Below, one piece after another: positions 33,482-41,686 of a DNA stretch of 64,000 nt (position 1 is its first letter; the number at the start of each line of letters is the position of its first letter). The notes beneath the pieces were generated by a model, which saw nothing but the letters and a program-made list of their open reading frames with translations, ran no database searches and was not told the DNA's origin. Location: contig NZ_CP160403.1 of NCBI RefSeq assembly GCF_040782645.1, forward strand, positions 9,583,001 through 9,647,000, in the 5' to 3' direction. Source of the DNA: Streptomyces sp. HUAS ZL42 (GTDB lineage: Bacteria; Actinomycetota; Actinomycetes; Streptomycetales; Streptomycetaceae). The position numbers and the translations under genes were made by a program.

Positions 33482-35379
33482 ACCCCGATCCCGCTCTCGT
33501 CGAACTCATCGACCTCTGGTACGAGTTGCCGGCCCTGGTGGGCGAGGACTGGCCCGAACTGCGCCCACGGCTGCTGACCGCCGTGGAGGAACTGACGACG
33601 GCACCGCCGACGGAGTACGAGCGCCGTGCCCTGGCCCTGCTGCGGCTGCTGCTCGGCCACGCCGAGGTCAGGAAGCGGCTCGCCCCGGCCCTGATCGGCA
33701 AGACCATCCCCACCGACCGGGCGGCGGACACGGAGCGGGGCACCCGCACCCCGCCGGCCTCGCAACTCGCTCTGCGCGCGGGCATCCTGCCGCCGGACCT
33801 GGACGGCGCGGGCCGCTGGATCAACGCCGACGTCGAACCGGGCCCCGCGAACCGGCCGGGCACGTTCGTCCTGGGCTTCGACGTCGACGACGGCCCGCGC
33901 GAGGACTCCGTGCCCGAGCCGCTCAGGGACCTCGGCACCCCGGACGCCTGGCCCGCGACGCTGACCGTCCGGGTGACCGGCGTCGACGCCGAGGCCGAAG
34001 CCCTCGCCGACACACTGACCGTGCCCGCCCAGGGGCCCTCGCCCGACCGGGCCCGCTTCCTGATCACCCCGGCCCGCACCGGCACCCTCCCGCTCCAGGC
34101 GACCTTCTGGCGCTCCGGCAGCCTCGTGCAGGTGCTGCACCTCAACGTCTCGGGACACGAGGTACGCGTCCGGGCCCAAGGGCCCTCCCGCGCGGCCGTC
34201 GCCGAGGTGCGCGACCGCGGCCTGTCGGTGCAGATACGGCCGGCCCCGGGCGGCCGCGAGTACGAGATCGTCGTCTCCGGAGGCATCGGCCACGCCGTAC
34301 GGGCGCCGCTGCACAAGACCGACGGCGCCCTGCACGCGATCGCGGTGCAGGCCCGCCGTCCGCTGCGGGCCGTGACCGCCGAGTGGGGCCCGCTCTCCGA
34401 CGGCCCCACCCGGACCGGACTCGGCCTCTCGGGCGACGTCTACGCACACCACACCCGGCTGCTGGCCGAGGCGGGCTGCCGGATGTTCCGCGACCTGTTC
34501 TTCGACGGGGCCGACGCCCAGCTCGAAGAGGTCGGCCGCAGGATCCAGGAGTACCTGACCGGGGCTGGCCCGCGCAGCGTGCAGTTCGTCACCGACCGAC
34601 CCCTGCTGCCCTGGCACCTGATGTGCCCGGTCGAGCACATGCGCGACGCCGACTTCGGACAGATCCTCGGCCTTCGCCACCGGGTCGACTGCATCCCCGT
34701 CGCCGCCCACGCGGGCCGCGGCATCACCGAGGTGGCCATTGACACCCGGCGGGGCCTGGACGTCACCCTCGGCCTCAACCGCGCCATCGACCTCGGCGGC
34801 GAACGCGACCTGGTCGCGAAGCAGGAGGCGTACTGGCGCGACTACGACGACAAGGGACTCGCCCGCCTCACCGTCCACGACCGGCAGGAGCCCGTCTTCG
34901 ACTCCCTGTACGGGACGGGCGGATCCGCCGGGATTGTCTACCTCTACTGCCACGCCGTGGCCCACGACGTCGACGACGACGGACCGGCGAACCCCCGGCT
35001 CGCCGTGGAGGGCACCACCGGGGGAATCCTGCTGCGGAGCCTGCGCGACCACGGCACCGCCCTGCCCGGCTCACCGGTGATTGTGCTCAACGCATGCGGC
35101 ACGGCCGTCACCTCGGCGCTGTCCACCGAGGGCTTCCTGACCCACTTCCTGGAGCGTTCCCGCGGGGTGCTCGGCACCGAGGCGGACACCCCGGCCCCCT
35201 TCGCCGCGGCCTGGGCCACCGCGTTCTTCGAACGCCTCCTGTCCGGCGAGCCGATCGGCGAGGCGGTCCGTGCCACCCGGGAGCACTTCGCCGTCGTCCA
35301 CCGCAATCCGCTGGGCCTGCTCTACGCCCTGTACTGCAACGGCGACACCGTCCTGCGCCCCGCCCTCGCCGCCGGCTGA
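33478..35379 (+). CDS. Second CHAT-domain protein with N-terminal adaptor region (CHAT2)
   Basis: A 633-residue protein. Residues 1-70 are helical (LIDLWYELPALVGEDWPELR, an effector-associated-domain-like bundle). Residues ~100-290 are rich in strands, and ~310-630 form a CHAT-like peptidase with YLYCHAVAHD (His492) and VLNACGTAVTS (Cys540), followed by GVLGTEADTPAPFAAAWATA. Catalytic residues appear kept. Its helical N-terminus may recruit it to a partner carrying the same module. The GTG overlaps the MBL stop (GTGA), so the operon is tightly coupled. Convergent with the membrane gene at 35386. Confidence 0.82.
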   Translation: MNPDPALVELIDLWYELPALVGEDWPELRPRLLTAVEELTTAPPTEYERRALALLRLLLGHAEVRKRLAPALIGKTIPTDRAADTERGTRTPPASQLALRAGILPPDLDGAGRWINADVEPGPANRPGTFVLGFDVDDGPREDSVPEPLRDLGTPDAWPATLTVRVTGVDAEAEALADTLTVPAQGPSPDRARFLITPARTGTLPLQATFWRSGSLVQVLHLNVSGHEVRVRAQGPSRAAVAEVRDRGLSVQIRPAPGGREYEIVVSGGIGHAVRAPLHKTDGALHAIAVQARRPLRAVTAEWGPLSDGPTRTGLGLSGDVYAHHTRLLAEAGCRMFRDLFFDGADAQLEEVGRRIQEYLTGAGPRSVQFVTDRPLLPWHLMCPVEHMRDADFGQILGLRHRVDCIPVAAHAGRGITEVAIDTRRGLDVTLGLNRAIDLGGERDLVAKQEAYWRDYDDKGLARLTVHDRQEPVFDSLYGTGGSAGIVYLYCHAVAHDVDDDGPANPRLAVEGTTGGILLRSLRDHGTALPGSPVIVLNACGTAVTSALSTEGFLTHFLERSRGVLGTEADTPAPFAAAWATAFFERLLSGEPIGEAVRATREHFAVVHRNPLGLLYALYCNGDTVLRPALAAG

Positions 35380-35385
35380 CGGCGG

Positions 35386-36156
35386 CTACGACGTCCGGGA
35401 CTCCAGGTCGGGCAGCCCCGCCGTCTCGATGAGGCGGCGGGCGTACGTCCACGCCGCCTCCTCCACCCAGGCGGGCCGCACCGTCCGGAGCCAGAACAGC
35501 AGCAGCGCCAGGTCCGCGAGCACCAGCGGCACCGACACCACGGCCTTCGCGAAACCGGCCGGCGGCCAGCCCACCACCGCGTACAGCACCGCCCCGAACA
35601 GACCGGCGGCCCCCACGCCCAGGGCCAGCGGCCGCAGCCCCAGCGCGTTGCGGCGGAAGCCGTACTCGCGGTTCTCCTCCGCCACCAGCTCACTGCCCGG
35701 AAGCGCTCGCGCCCGGGTCCGCAGCACCGTGCCCGCCACCTCGTAGACGGCGTCGGCGCCCTCCGGGTCGCACCGCTCCTCCGCGGCCGACGGCAGCCGC
35801 AGCGGCGGTCCCGCGATCTGCTCGATACGGGCGTGCAGATACGCCAGGTGCGCGGTCCCCGTCGGACCCCTCCACCGCAGCAGCTGTACCGACGGCTTGC
35901 CGCCCCACCGCTCGAACAGCGCCGCCTCCAGCCGCCGCCCACGGGACCGGCTGAACTGCCCCAGCAGCAGCGGCAGTCCGCACACCAGCACGAGCGCCCA
36001 CACTCGGCGCGCGGCCGACCAGTCCGGCACCAGCACCACCACAGGCAGGGCCGGCGGCAGCGCCGCGATCAGCACCGGGCGGATCCTCGCCCGCCACGTG
36101 TACGGACTGAACGTACGGGCGATCAGACCCTGTTCCACGACGGACCACCCCCTCAT
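35386..36156 (-). CDS. Membrane protein of the CHAT/TPR locus
   Basis: About 256 residues (ATG 36156; GTG 36138 has the better AGGGGG site and would remove six residues). Two helices near the N-terminus (VLIAALPPALPVVVLVPDW and RVWALVLVCGLPLLLG), a soluble region of ~90 residues with no known motif, and two helices near the C-terminus (LALGVGAAGLFGAVLYAVVG, VVSVPLVLADLALLLFWL). It lies 92 bases downstream of the TPR2 gene on the same strand. It could be the membrane target or docking site of the system. No family recognised. Confidence 0.6.
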   Translation of the reverse strand: MRGWSVVEQGLIARTFSPYTWRARIRPVLIAALPPALPVVVLVPDWSAARRVWALVLVCGLPLLLGQFSRSRGRRLEAALFERWGGKPSVQLLRWRGPTGTAHLAYLHARIEQIAGPPLRLPSAAEERCDPEGADAVYEVAGTVLRTRARALPGSELVAEENREYGFRRNALGLRPLALGVGAAGLFGAVLYAVVGWPPAGFAKAVVSVPLVLADLALLLFWLRTVRPAWVEEAAWTYARRLIETAGLPDLESRTS

Positions 36157-36248
36157 CATGGCCCGCCCCCACGGGCCCTGATGAGGAATACCCCGGCCGC
36201 CGTCGCCGTATCCGCCGTCCCGGGTCCGTTCCGGTGGCCGCCGGGCGC

Positions 36249-37709
36249 TCAGCCCGCGTTCCGCAGCGCCTCTCGGACCCGGCGGACGGCGCCGGAGTAC
36301 CGGTCCCGCAGGGGTGCGGGAAGGCGGTTCAACAGGGCCGGGACCAGACCGAGTTCCTCGCTCAGCAGCACCGCGCGCCCACGTTCGAGGCGGACCACGG
36401 CGGCCTCCGGCCTGCCCTGTCTGGCCAGCGCGAAGGCGCCCTCCTGCGCGAGCCCGCGGGACGCGAGCAGCCATGCCTCTCGGTGGCGGCGCAGCGACTG
36501 CGCCCGGTGCAGGGCCTCCGCGGCCCGCAGCAGATGGCCGTCGGCCTCGCCCACCTCGTCCCAGGCCGAGCGCTGCACCGCCCACCGGATCCAGTTGTGC
36601 GCCGCGTCCACCGTCATCTCCGGGGCGACGGCCAGGCCGCTCGCGCACGCCTGCCGCAGCGCCGTGCGCGCCGCGTCGACGTCGTCGGCCGAGCCGGTCT
36701 CCTCGGACAGCGCCCGCAGGGCCTCGCCGAGGACGTTCAGCCTGCTCGCCCGGTACGGGGCCGTCGACGGGGTGAGGCCGACGGCCTCCGTGAGCACCCG
36801 CACCGCCTCGCGCAGCTCGGGTTCACCGCTCCCGGGCGACTCGCCCAGCCGCAGCGCCTCGACGCGGTCGGTCAGCGCGTTGCCCAGGTTGGACAGGAAG
36901 GTGGCCCGCCCCGCGACCTTCCACTCGGAGACCTCGATGGCCCGGCGATACGCCGCGATCGCCGCGTCCAGGTCGGTGAGGTCGATCCGCTCGCCGGGGC
37001 GGGGCGCGGCACCGTCGGGGAACTGGGTGCCGTGGCGGGTCAGCAGCGCGTTGCCGAGGTTGTTCAGCCAGCCGCCCAGCTCCGGGTCGTCCGGGTGCGC
37101 GCCCTCGACGGCCTCCCCGGCGAGCCGTACCGCCCCATGCAGGTCGTCGGCGGCGCCGAGCCGTTCGTAGCGGTCCATCCGGAGCATTCCGACGTTGCTG
37201 CGCACCCGCGCCCAGGCGCGGTCCGTGCGGGGCAGCGCGGCCGAGGCCCGGCCGCCGAGGTCGATCGCCGTGTCGAGGTCGGTGAGCGAACCGGTGGCGT
37301 CGTACAGGTCCCACAGGCACAGCACGAGCGTCGCCGCGCACCGCGCCCACTGCGGTGAGCCCTCCTCGGCGGCGGCCGTCGCCTCCTCGGCCGCCCGCCG
37401 CGCCGCGGCGAGGTCGTCGTCGGTGCCGGTGACGTCGTACAGATCGGTCAGGGTGACCGCCAACTCGTTGGACCACACGGCCCGTCGGGCGGGGTCGGCG
37501 CGCACGGCCCGCCGGTAGCGGTCCACCGCCCGGTGCAGGTCCCGGGTGTCGCCGGAGTTCCAGAACCGGCGCCGGTGCGCGGCGGCGGACCGGTCGAGGA
37601 GGTCCGCGAGCCCGGCGCCGCCGACGCCCCGGGCCTCGGCCTGCCGCAGCGCGCGCTCCGCCTCCTCCAGATCCCTCACGTCGGACCCGCCCGGACCTTG
37701 CGGTGTCAT
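36249..37709 (-). CDS. TPR protein 2 (CHAT-partner type)
   Basis: A 486-residue TPR-rich protein beginning at ATG 37709 with GGGGGAGG upstream. Repeats follow the pattern RRFWNSGDTRDLHRAVDRYR, NNLGNALLTRHGT and so on. It ends AVVRLERGRAVLLSEELGLV...RYSGAVRRVREALRN, again the segment that normally leads into a CHAT domain. Like the 886-residue protein it stops exactly at the TPR-CHAT linker. It is upstream of the membrane gene and faces the CHAT operon. I infer the regulatory partner of CHAT2 or CHAT1. Confidence 0.82.
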   Translation of the reverse strand: MTPQGPGGSDVRDLEEAERALRQAEARGVGGAGLADLLDRSAAAHRRRFWNSGDTRDLHRAVDRYRRAVRADPARRAVWSNELAVTLTDLYDVTGTDDDLAAARRAAEEATAAAEEGSPQWARCAATLVLCLWDLYDATGSLTDLDTAIDLGGRASAALPRTDRAWARVRSNVGMLRMDRYERLGAADDLHGAVRLAGEAVEGAHPDDPELGGWLNNLGNALLTRHGTQFPDGAAPRPGERIDLTDLDAAIAAYRRAIEVSEWKVAGRATFLSNLGNALTDRVEALRLGESPGSGEPELREAVRVLTEAVGLTPSTAPYRASRLNVLGEALRALSEETGSADDVDAARTALRQACASGLAVAPEMTVDAAHNWIRWAVQRSAWDEVGEADGHLLRAAEALHRAQSLRRHREAWLLASRGLAQEGAFALARQGRPEAAVVRLERGRAVLLSEELGLVPALLNRLPAPLRDRYSGAVRRVREALRNAG

Positions 37710-38100
37710 GGGCCTCCCCCTCGTGGCGCGCCGCGATGTTACCGCCCGACCACGCATGGCGACGGGGGATCGAGGGAAGCCGTGCGGGCCCGGCGCGAGG
37801 GGTGTCCGGGCCCGCGCGGTGCTCAGGACGCGGCGGACGGCTCGTGGGGGCGAGGAGGTCAATGAGGCCCAGGCGGCCGAGGAAGGTGACGCGGGCGCGG
37901 TCGGCGACCTCGCTCACGGCCTCGGAACCGTCGTCGACCGGGTCGACGTGCACCCGGAAGGGGCGCCGACCGTGCGGCCGAGGCTGACGACTCCCCGACG
38001 GTTAAGGGGCCGCCCCGGTCCCGGTCGCCACGGTGAAGGTGTAGTGCTGCGCGGGGGCACTCACGTCCGGATCCGCGTAGGGGGCGCGCGGAGCGGTCCG
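37710..38100. other. Stretch without supported gene
   Basis: About 390 bases upstream of the TPR2 gene. The part near 37710-37760 should carry that gene's promoter. A minus-strand frame reads VDPVDDGSEAVSEVADRARV and FLGRLGLIDLL, which could be a tiny coding relic but has no identifiable family. Confidence 0.35.
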
Positions 38101-38397
38101 TCAGCGCTCCGCTCCGCTGCGGCGGGCCCAGCGGGCCACCAGCAGCACGACGATGACCAGGCCGGCCGCGGCCCCGATGCCGAAGTCGGCCACGCTGCCC
38201 AGCACGGGGACGGTCAGGTCCGCCTCGGAGCCGCCGTCCACGAACGCCGTGTAGAACGCCGGGCCCTCGGCCGCGACCAGGCCGAGGAACAGCATCGGCA
38301 CGCCGTCGGCTGGGTTGCCGCGGCGGTCATCGCGTCCTGCTGCTGGCGACGGGACTCCTCCGCCCAGTTGTCCGTCCGGGCCGCCGAGACCGCGCAT
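38101..38397 (-). pseudogene. Small membrane protein, 5' end damaged
   Basis: The last ~65 residues read as a coherent protein: LFLGLVAAEGPAFYTAFVDG, then VADFGIGAAAGLVIVVLLVA and a basic ARRSGAER end, giving one clear helix. Upstream, a different frame (TDNWAEESRRQQQDAMTAAA) looks like its beginning, so one indel near 38310 broke it. It abuts the IS6 remnant. Family unknown. Confidence 0.4.
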
Positions 38398-38455
38398 CCG
38401 TACGGCCGTCGTCGTACGCCGCGGCGCTCGCCGAAGGGTCGGGCCGTAGGAGGCA

Positions 38456-38857
38456 CTTGTCGGTCACCAGCACCCTCGGTACCCGGTGCTGCTTCTTCAT
38501 GAGCTTGGCCATGAACCGCTTCGCGGCTTTCGCGTCCCGCCTGGACTGCACGAGAATGTCCAGCACGTTGCCGTCCTGGTCCACCGCCCGCCACAGGTAC
38601 TGCCGCACCCCGCTGACCTTGATGAACACCTCGTCCGGGTGCCACTTGTCACCAGCCTGCGGCCGACGACGGCGCAGGCCGGCCGCGTACTGGGGCCCGA
38701 ACTTCTCGCACCAAGCCCGGATCGTCTCTTAGGAGACGGTGATCCTCCGGGCGAGCAGCAGTTCCTCGACCTCGCGGAAGGACAGCGGGAAGCGGTGGTA
38801 CAGCCACACCGCGTGGTCGATGACCTCCGCCGGGAACCGGAACCCCTTGTACGACAC
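38456..38857 (-). mobile_element. IS6-family transposase, nonsense mutation and 3' truncation
   Basis: Reads SYKGFRFPAEVIDHAVWLYH (N-terminal helix-turn-helix), RRITVS then a TAA stop at 38729-38731 where Tyr is expected, then ETIRAWCEKFGPQYAAGLRR, KWH-DEVFIKV (first Asp, with His to Pro change beside it) and YLWRAVDQDGNVLDILVQSR, up to VTDK, where homology ends. The C-terminal third with the last catalytic residues is missing. Same frame on both sides of the stop. Confidence 0.75.
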
Positions 38858-39346
38858 CGCCGCCCCGGCAGCCTCCACGCCCAGCCCCCCTCCCAGGGGA
38901 TCAACAAACCCGACGATCATCCCAACCCCAAGACCGCCAGCTCAAGTTGACAATGCCACACCAGCTATTCCCAGGCGACGGAACCGTCACGGGCCGTAGG
39001 CTCACGGACCAGAGCCGGTGCGTGATCCGGACGCGTGCACAACGCTCGGGAGACGAGAGGGAACCGGCCGGCCAGTTCGTTCTCACAGAGTCAAACAGGC
39101 AGTAGCCGCAATTGCTCCGGGCGATGAGCGCGGCCCCAGTTAGCTGGCCCCGACGCCGGTCGTGGCGACGACGATGCCGGGTCCGATGTACTGCCAACTC
39201 GATCTACGGCGGAGCCGATGCCGGATGGTGCGTCGGCGTCCACGGGCTTGGCCGTGGTGTCCGCCATGAAGGTCAAGAACGCGCCAAGCGTTCGGCGGGA
39301 CAAGAGGGCATGTCCGATCTCCACTCGATGTGTGCCGAGAATCGGC
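38858..39346. other. Stretch with at most a weak small frame
   Basis: About 490 bases. A minus-strand frame 39091-39267 (58 residues, MADTTAKPVDADAPSGIGSA) is possible but has no clear ribosome site or homology I know. No other feature seen. Confidence 0.3.
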
Positions 39347-39859
39347 CTACATCGTCTGGGCGGGGTCGGCCGGTGGCGGAGTCGCTTGCGCCAGGAGGCC
39401 CGGTGCCGGAGCTGGCTGAGGGAAGATGCTCGGCGGTGGGAGCGCCTGGCCGGGGATACCTGGCTGAGCACCCTGAGCGGCGGACACGGCGCTGATGCCC
39501 CGGTGGGAGGCACGCGCGACCCCTTCTTCCAGCCGCCTCCCCGGTGCACGTGACAGGGCGAAGATGACGGCGAGCGAGACGGACGGTGCTCCTATCGCGA
39601 AGCCCGCGACGATGGGTTCGCCCGCGTCCAGCGCGTACTTGGCGAAGAGCACCATGAGCCCGACCGAACCGAGGGCGAGGAACTGGCCGAGGATCTTCGT
39701 GCCGGCGCGCAACGTCTCCATCCGGCGTCGGTGCCGTTCCTCCGCGAGCGACTCCCGGAAGATCTCCGCTGCCAACCCGGGCTTGAGAGCCTCCCACTCC
39801 TGAGCGGCCTTGGGCGGAGGGAGCATGTCGTTCCAGCGGTTGGCCGATTGACGGGCCAC
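39347..39859 (-). CDS. DUF2335-like small membrane protein
   Basis: A 170-residue protein. The N-terminal cytosolic part (LKPGLAAEIFRESLAEERHR) leads into two adjacent helices (ILGQFLALGSVGLMVLFAKYAL and IVAGFAIGAPSVSLAVIFAL), then a Pro-rich tail. The layout fits DUF2335. Its GTG shares a base with the upstream TAG, so it is coupled to 39859-40167. DUF2335 proteins have been proposed as membrane-embedded parts of conflict systems, but here that is a guess from family and locus. Confidence 0.55.
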   Translation of the reverse strand: MARQSANRWNDMLPPPKAAQEWEALKPGLAAEIFRESLAEERHRRRMETLRAGTKILGQFLALGSVGLMVLFAKYALDAGEPIVAGFAIGAPSVSLAVIFALSRAPGRRLEEGVARASHRGISAVSAAQGAQPGIPGQALPPPSIFPQPAPAPGLLAQATPPPADPAQTM

Positions 39860-40167
39860 TATCTCTCCTCCTCCCCACTGTTCTCCGGCCTGCTCAGCGA
39901 TGCGCCGGGCGGCGGCGCCGCGGACGACGTGCTTTGTGCCTCCCGCCGCCTGATGGCTTCGATGCCGCGACGCAGGTTGGTCAACCGTCCCCGCACGTCC
40001 GCGGGGGCCCGGCGCAAGGGCTCCTGTTCGCCGTACGCGTTCAGGAGTGGGTGCCGCACTTCGCCTGGAGGGCCCGAACCAGCAATCGGATTCGCGCGCG
40101 GCACCCTGCGGGGAAGGCCGGACGGCGTCATGTCCTCCGCTGAGGAGGCTGGAGGCCGGTCCGGCAC
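39859..40167 (-). CDS. Hypothetical protein, middle gene of three
   Basis: A 102-residue protein, Pro/Arg-rich at the N-terminus, with a helical VRGRLTNLRRGIEAIRRREA segment and an acidic end. No domain recognised. It lies nine bases after the TPR/DivIVA-like gene and its stop overlaps the next start. It may be a linker or anchor between the two flanking proteins. Confidence 0.5.
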   Translation of the reverse strand: MPDRPPASSAEDMTPSGLPRRVPRANPIAGSGPPGEVRHPLLNAYGEQEPLRRAPADVRGRLTNLRRGIEAIRRREAQSTSSAAPPPGASLSRPENSGEEER

Positions 40168-40176
40168 GGCGAAGGA

Positions 40177-41127
40177 TTATTCGTCGGGCGCATCCGAGAA
40201 CCAGGTGGAGGAGCCCACGAGAATCGGCTCCCGAACACGCGGGGGTCCCTCCGGCTCCGGATCCGCGTCCAGACCGTCCAACTGTCGCAACTGGGTCTCC
40301 AGAAATGCCTTCATCCGCGCCCGATACTCGCGTTCGAGGGCGCGAAGGTTCTCGACAGAGCGCTCGAGGGCGCTGCGTTCGGCCTCCAGGAGGCGCACGT
40401 CCGAGGCATCCGGCTGTTGATTCCGGCCACCGGGTTCCAGAAACGCCGCAGCTGCTTCCCGAGGCGGTGCGGCGGACGTCCCATCCCCCGCACGGCCTTC
40501 TGGTGCCACGGTCTCCGCCTCGGCCTCGGGTGTCGCGGTCCGCGGCCGTGCCGCGGCCTCCGCACCCCGCCGGTATGCGGCGGGAGTCCCCGGGGGTCCG
40601 AGTGCGTTCATCACCTCATTCAGACGCTCCTGCGTCAGGCCCGGGCGAAGGAGCGTATCGGCTTCCTCGGCCCTGCCGCGGGACCGCAGCAGCCACGCGA
40701 GCCCGGTGAGGGGGCGAAGGGCGACCGGGCGGTCCGCCGTCATGGCCAGCGCCCGCCGGAACGTCGTTTCCGCCTCGGCCGGGCGGCCGGCGGCGGCGAG
40801 CGCGTCGGCGAGTTCCGTCAGGGCGTCGGGATCGGCGGGCGCCGTTTCGTGCGCCTGCTCGAACAGACGGACCGCCAAGGCATGGCTGCCCTGGGCCGCG
40901 TACTCGCGTGCCAGCTTCCGCAGGTTGTCGGCGCGACCGCCGAAGCCCCGGGGCAGGTGCTGTTCCGCCACCCTGTCCGGCGGTGGCCCGAGGGCCTCGT
41001 ACTTCGCCCGGACACGCGCCAGAACTCCCGAGCCTGGCGGTTCCCCGCCGAGGGGTCGGTCGTATTCGCCCGCGAGCCCGGGAGCCAGCACACTCAGCGC
41101 ACCGGATAGAAGCGCCTGCCACTCCAA
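40177..41127 (-). CDS. TPR protein with DivIVA-like C-terminal coiled coil
   Basis: A 316-residue protein. Residues ~65-165 hold TPR-like repeats (KLAREYAAQGSHALAVRLFE, LTELADALAAAGRPAEAETT, AWLLRSRGRAEEADTLLRPG). An Ala/Pro linker follows, then a coiled coil ending LRALEREYRARMKAFLETQL, which closely resembles the end of DivIVA/Wag31-family proteins. The TTG start at 41127 follows a GGGGGTGAG stretch. Upstream lies the disrupted IS200/IS605 element. The combination suggests a scaffold with membrane- or pole-directed assembly. Role inferred. Confidence 0.6.
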   Translation of the reverse strand: MEWQALLSGALSVLAPGLAGEYDRPLGGEPPGSGVLARVRAKYEALGPPPDRVAEQHLPRGFGGRADNLRKLAREYAAQGSHALAVRLFEQAHETAPADPDALTELADALAAAGRPAEAETTFRRALAMTADRPVALRPLTGLAWLLRSRGRAEEADTLLRPGLTQERLNEVMNALGPPGTPAAYRRGAEAAARPRTATPEAEAETVAPEGRAGDGTSAAPPREAAAAFLEPGGRNQQPDASDVRLLEAERSALERSVENLRALEREYRARMKAFLETQLRQLDGLDADPEPEGPPRVREPILVGSSTWFSDAPDE

Positions 41128-41319
41128 GGTCTCACCCCCACCCGATGCGTGAGCACAGTGTCCACCAACGGGTTCATCGCCGAACAGGTCGCGAAGGAAA
41201 CGGAGTTGTCCTGTTTATCGACCGTGCCAACGGCCTGGTGACCTCCGGGATCGGTGGGCGGAACCAGGGGTTCGTGGACCCTGCGCTTGCCGAATACCTC
41301 CTCCATGCTGCATAAATAC

Positions 41320-41658
41320 GAGGGCGACCACAGGTGCCCGTGCATGATGGCGCGGTTGATCCGGCCGGTGAACTCCTGCCGTATCCGGCGGGCGGATACA
41401 CCCTTGAGGCTGCCCACCAGCTTGGAGACGGGCGACCTTGGGCGGGTAGTGCACCAGGAGGTGGACGTGATCGCGTTCGCCGCTGAACTCCTTCAGCTCC
41501 GCTTCGAAGTCCTCGCAGACCTTGCGCATGATCTCTTCGCAGCGCGTCAGCATCTCGTCGTTGAACACCCCGCGCCGGTACTTCGTCCAGAAGACCAAGT
41601 GCACATGCATCGCCGAAACAACATGTCTTCCACGCCTGTAATCGTCCTGCCCATCCAT
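41320..41658 (-). pseudogene. TnpA (Y1 transposase), frameshifted and truncated
   Basis: Reads MHVHLVFWTKYRRGVFNDEM and HVHLLVHYPPKVA (the HUH motif); then one extra C in GCCCGTC near 41440 shifts the frame. The continuation, SKLVGSLKGVSARRIRQEF, INRAIMHGHLWSPSY, is in another frame. The catalytic-tyrosine helix (QYIEQQ in the intact copy at 57144) is missing. Inactive. Confidence 0.8.
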
Positions 41659-41686
41659 GAGACCAATCGTTAGTAGGATCTTGGGT

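Noticed and set aside
38456..38857. Calling the IS6 transposase functional
   Set aside because: An in-frame TAA interrupts it and the C-terminal third is missing.
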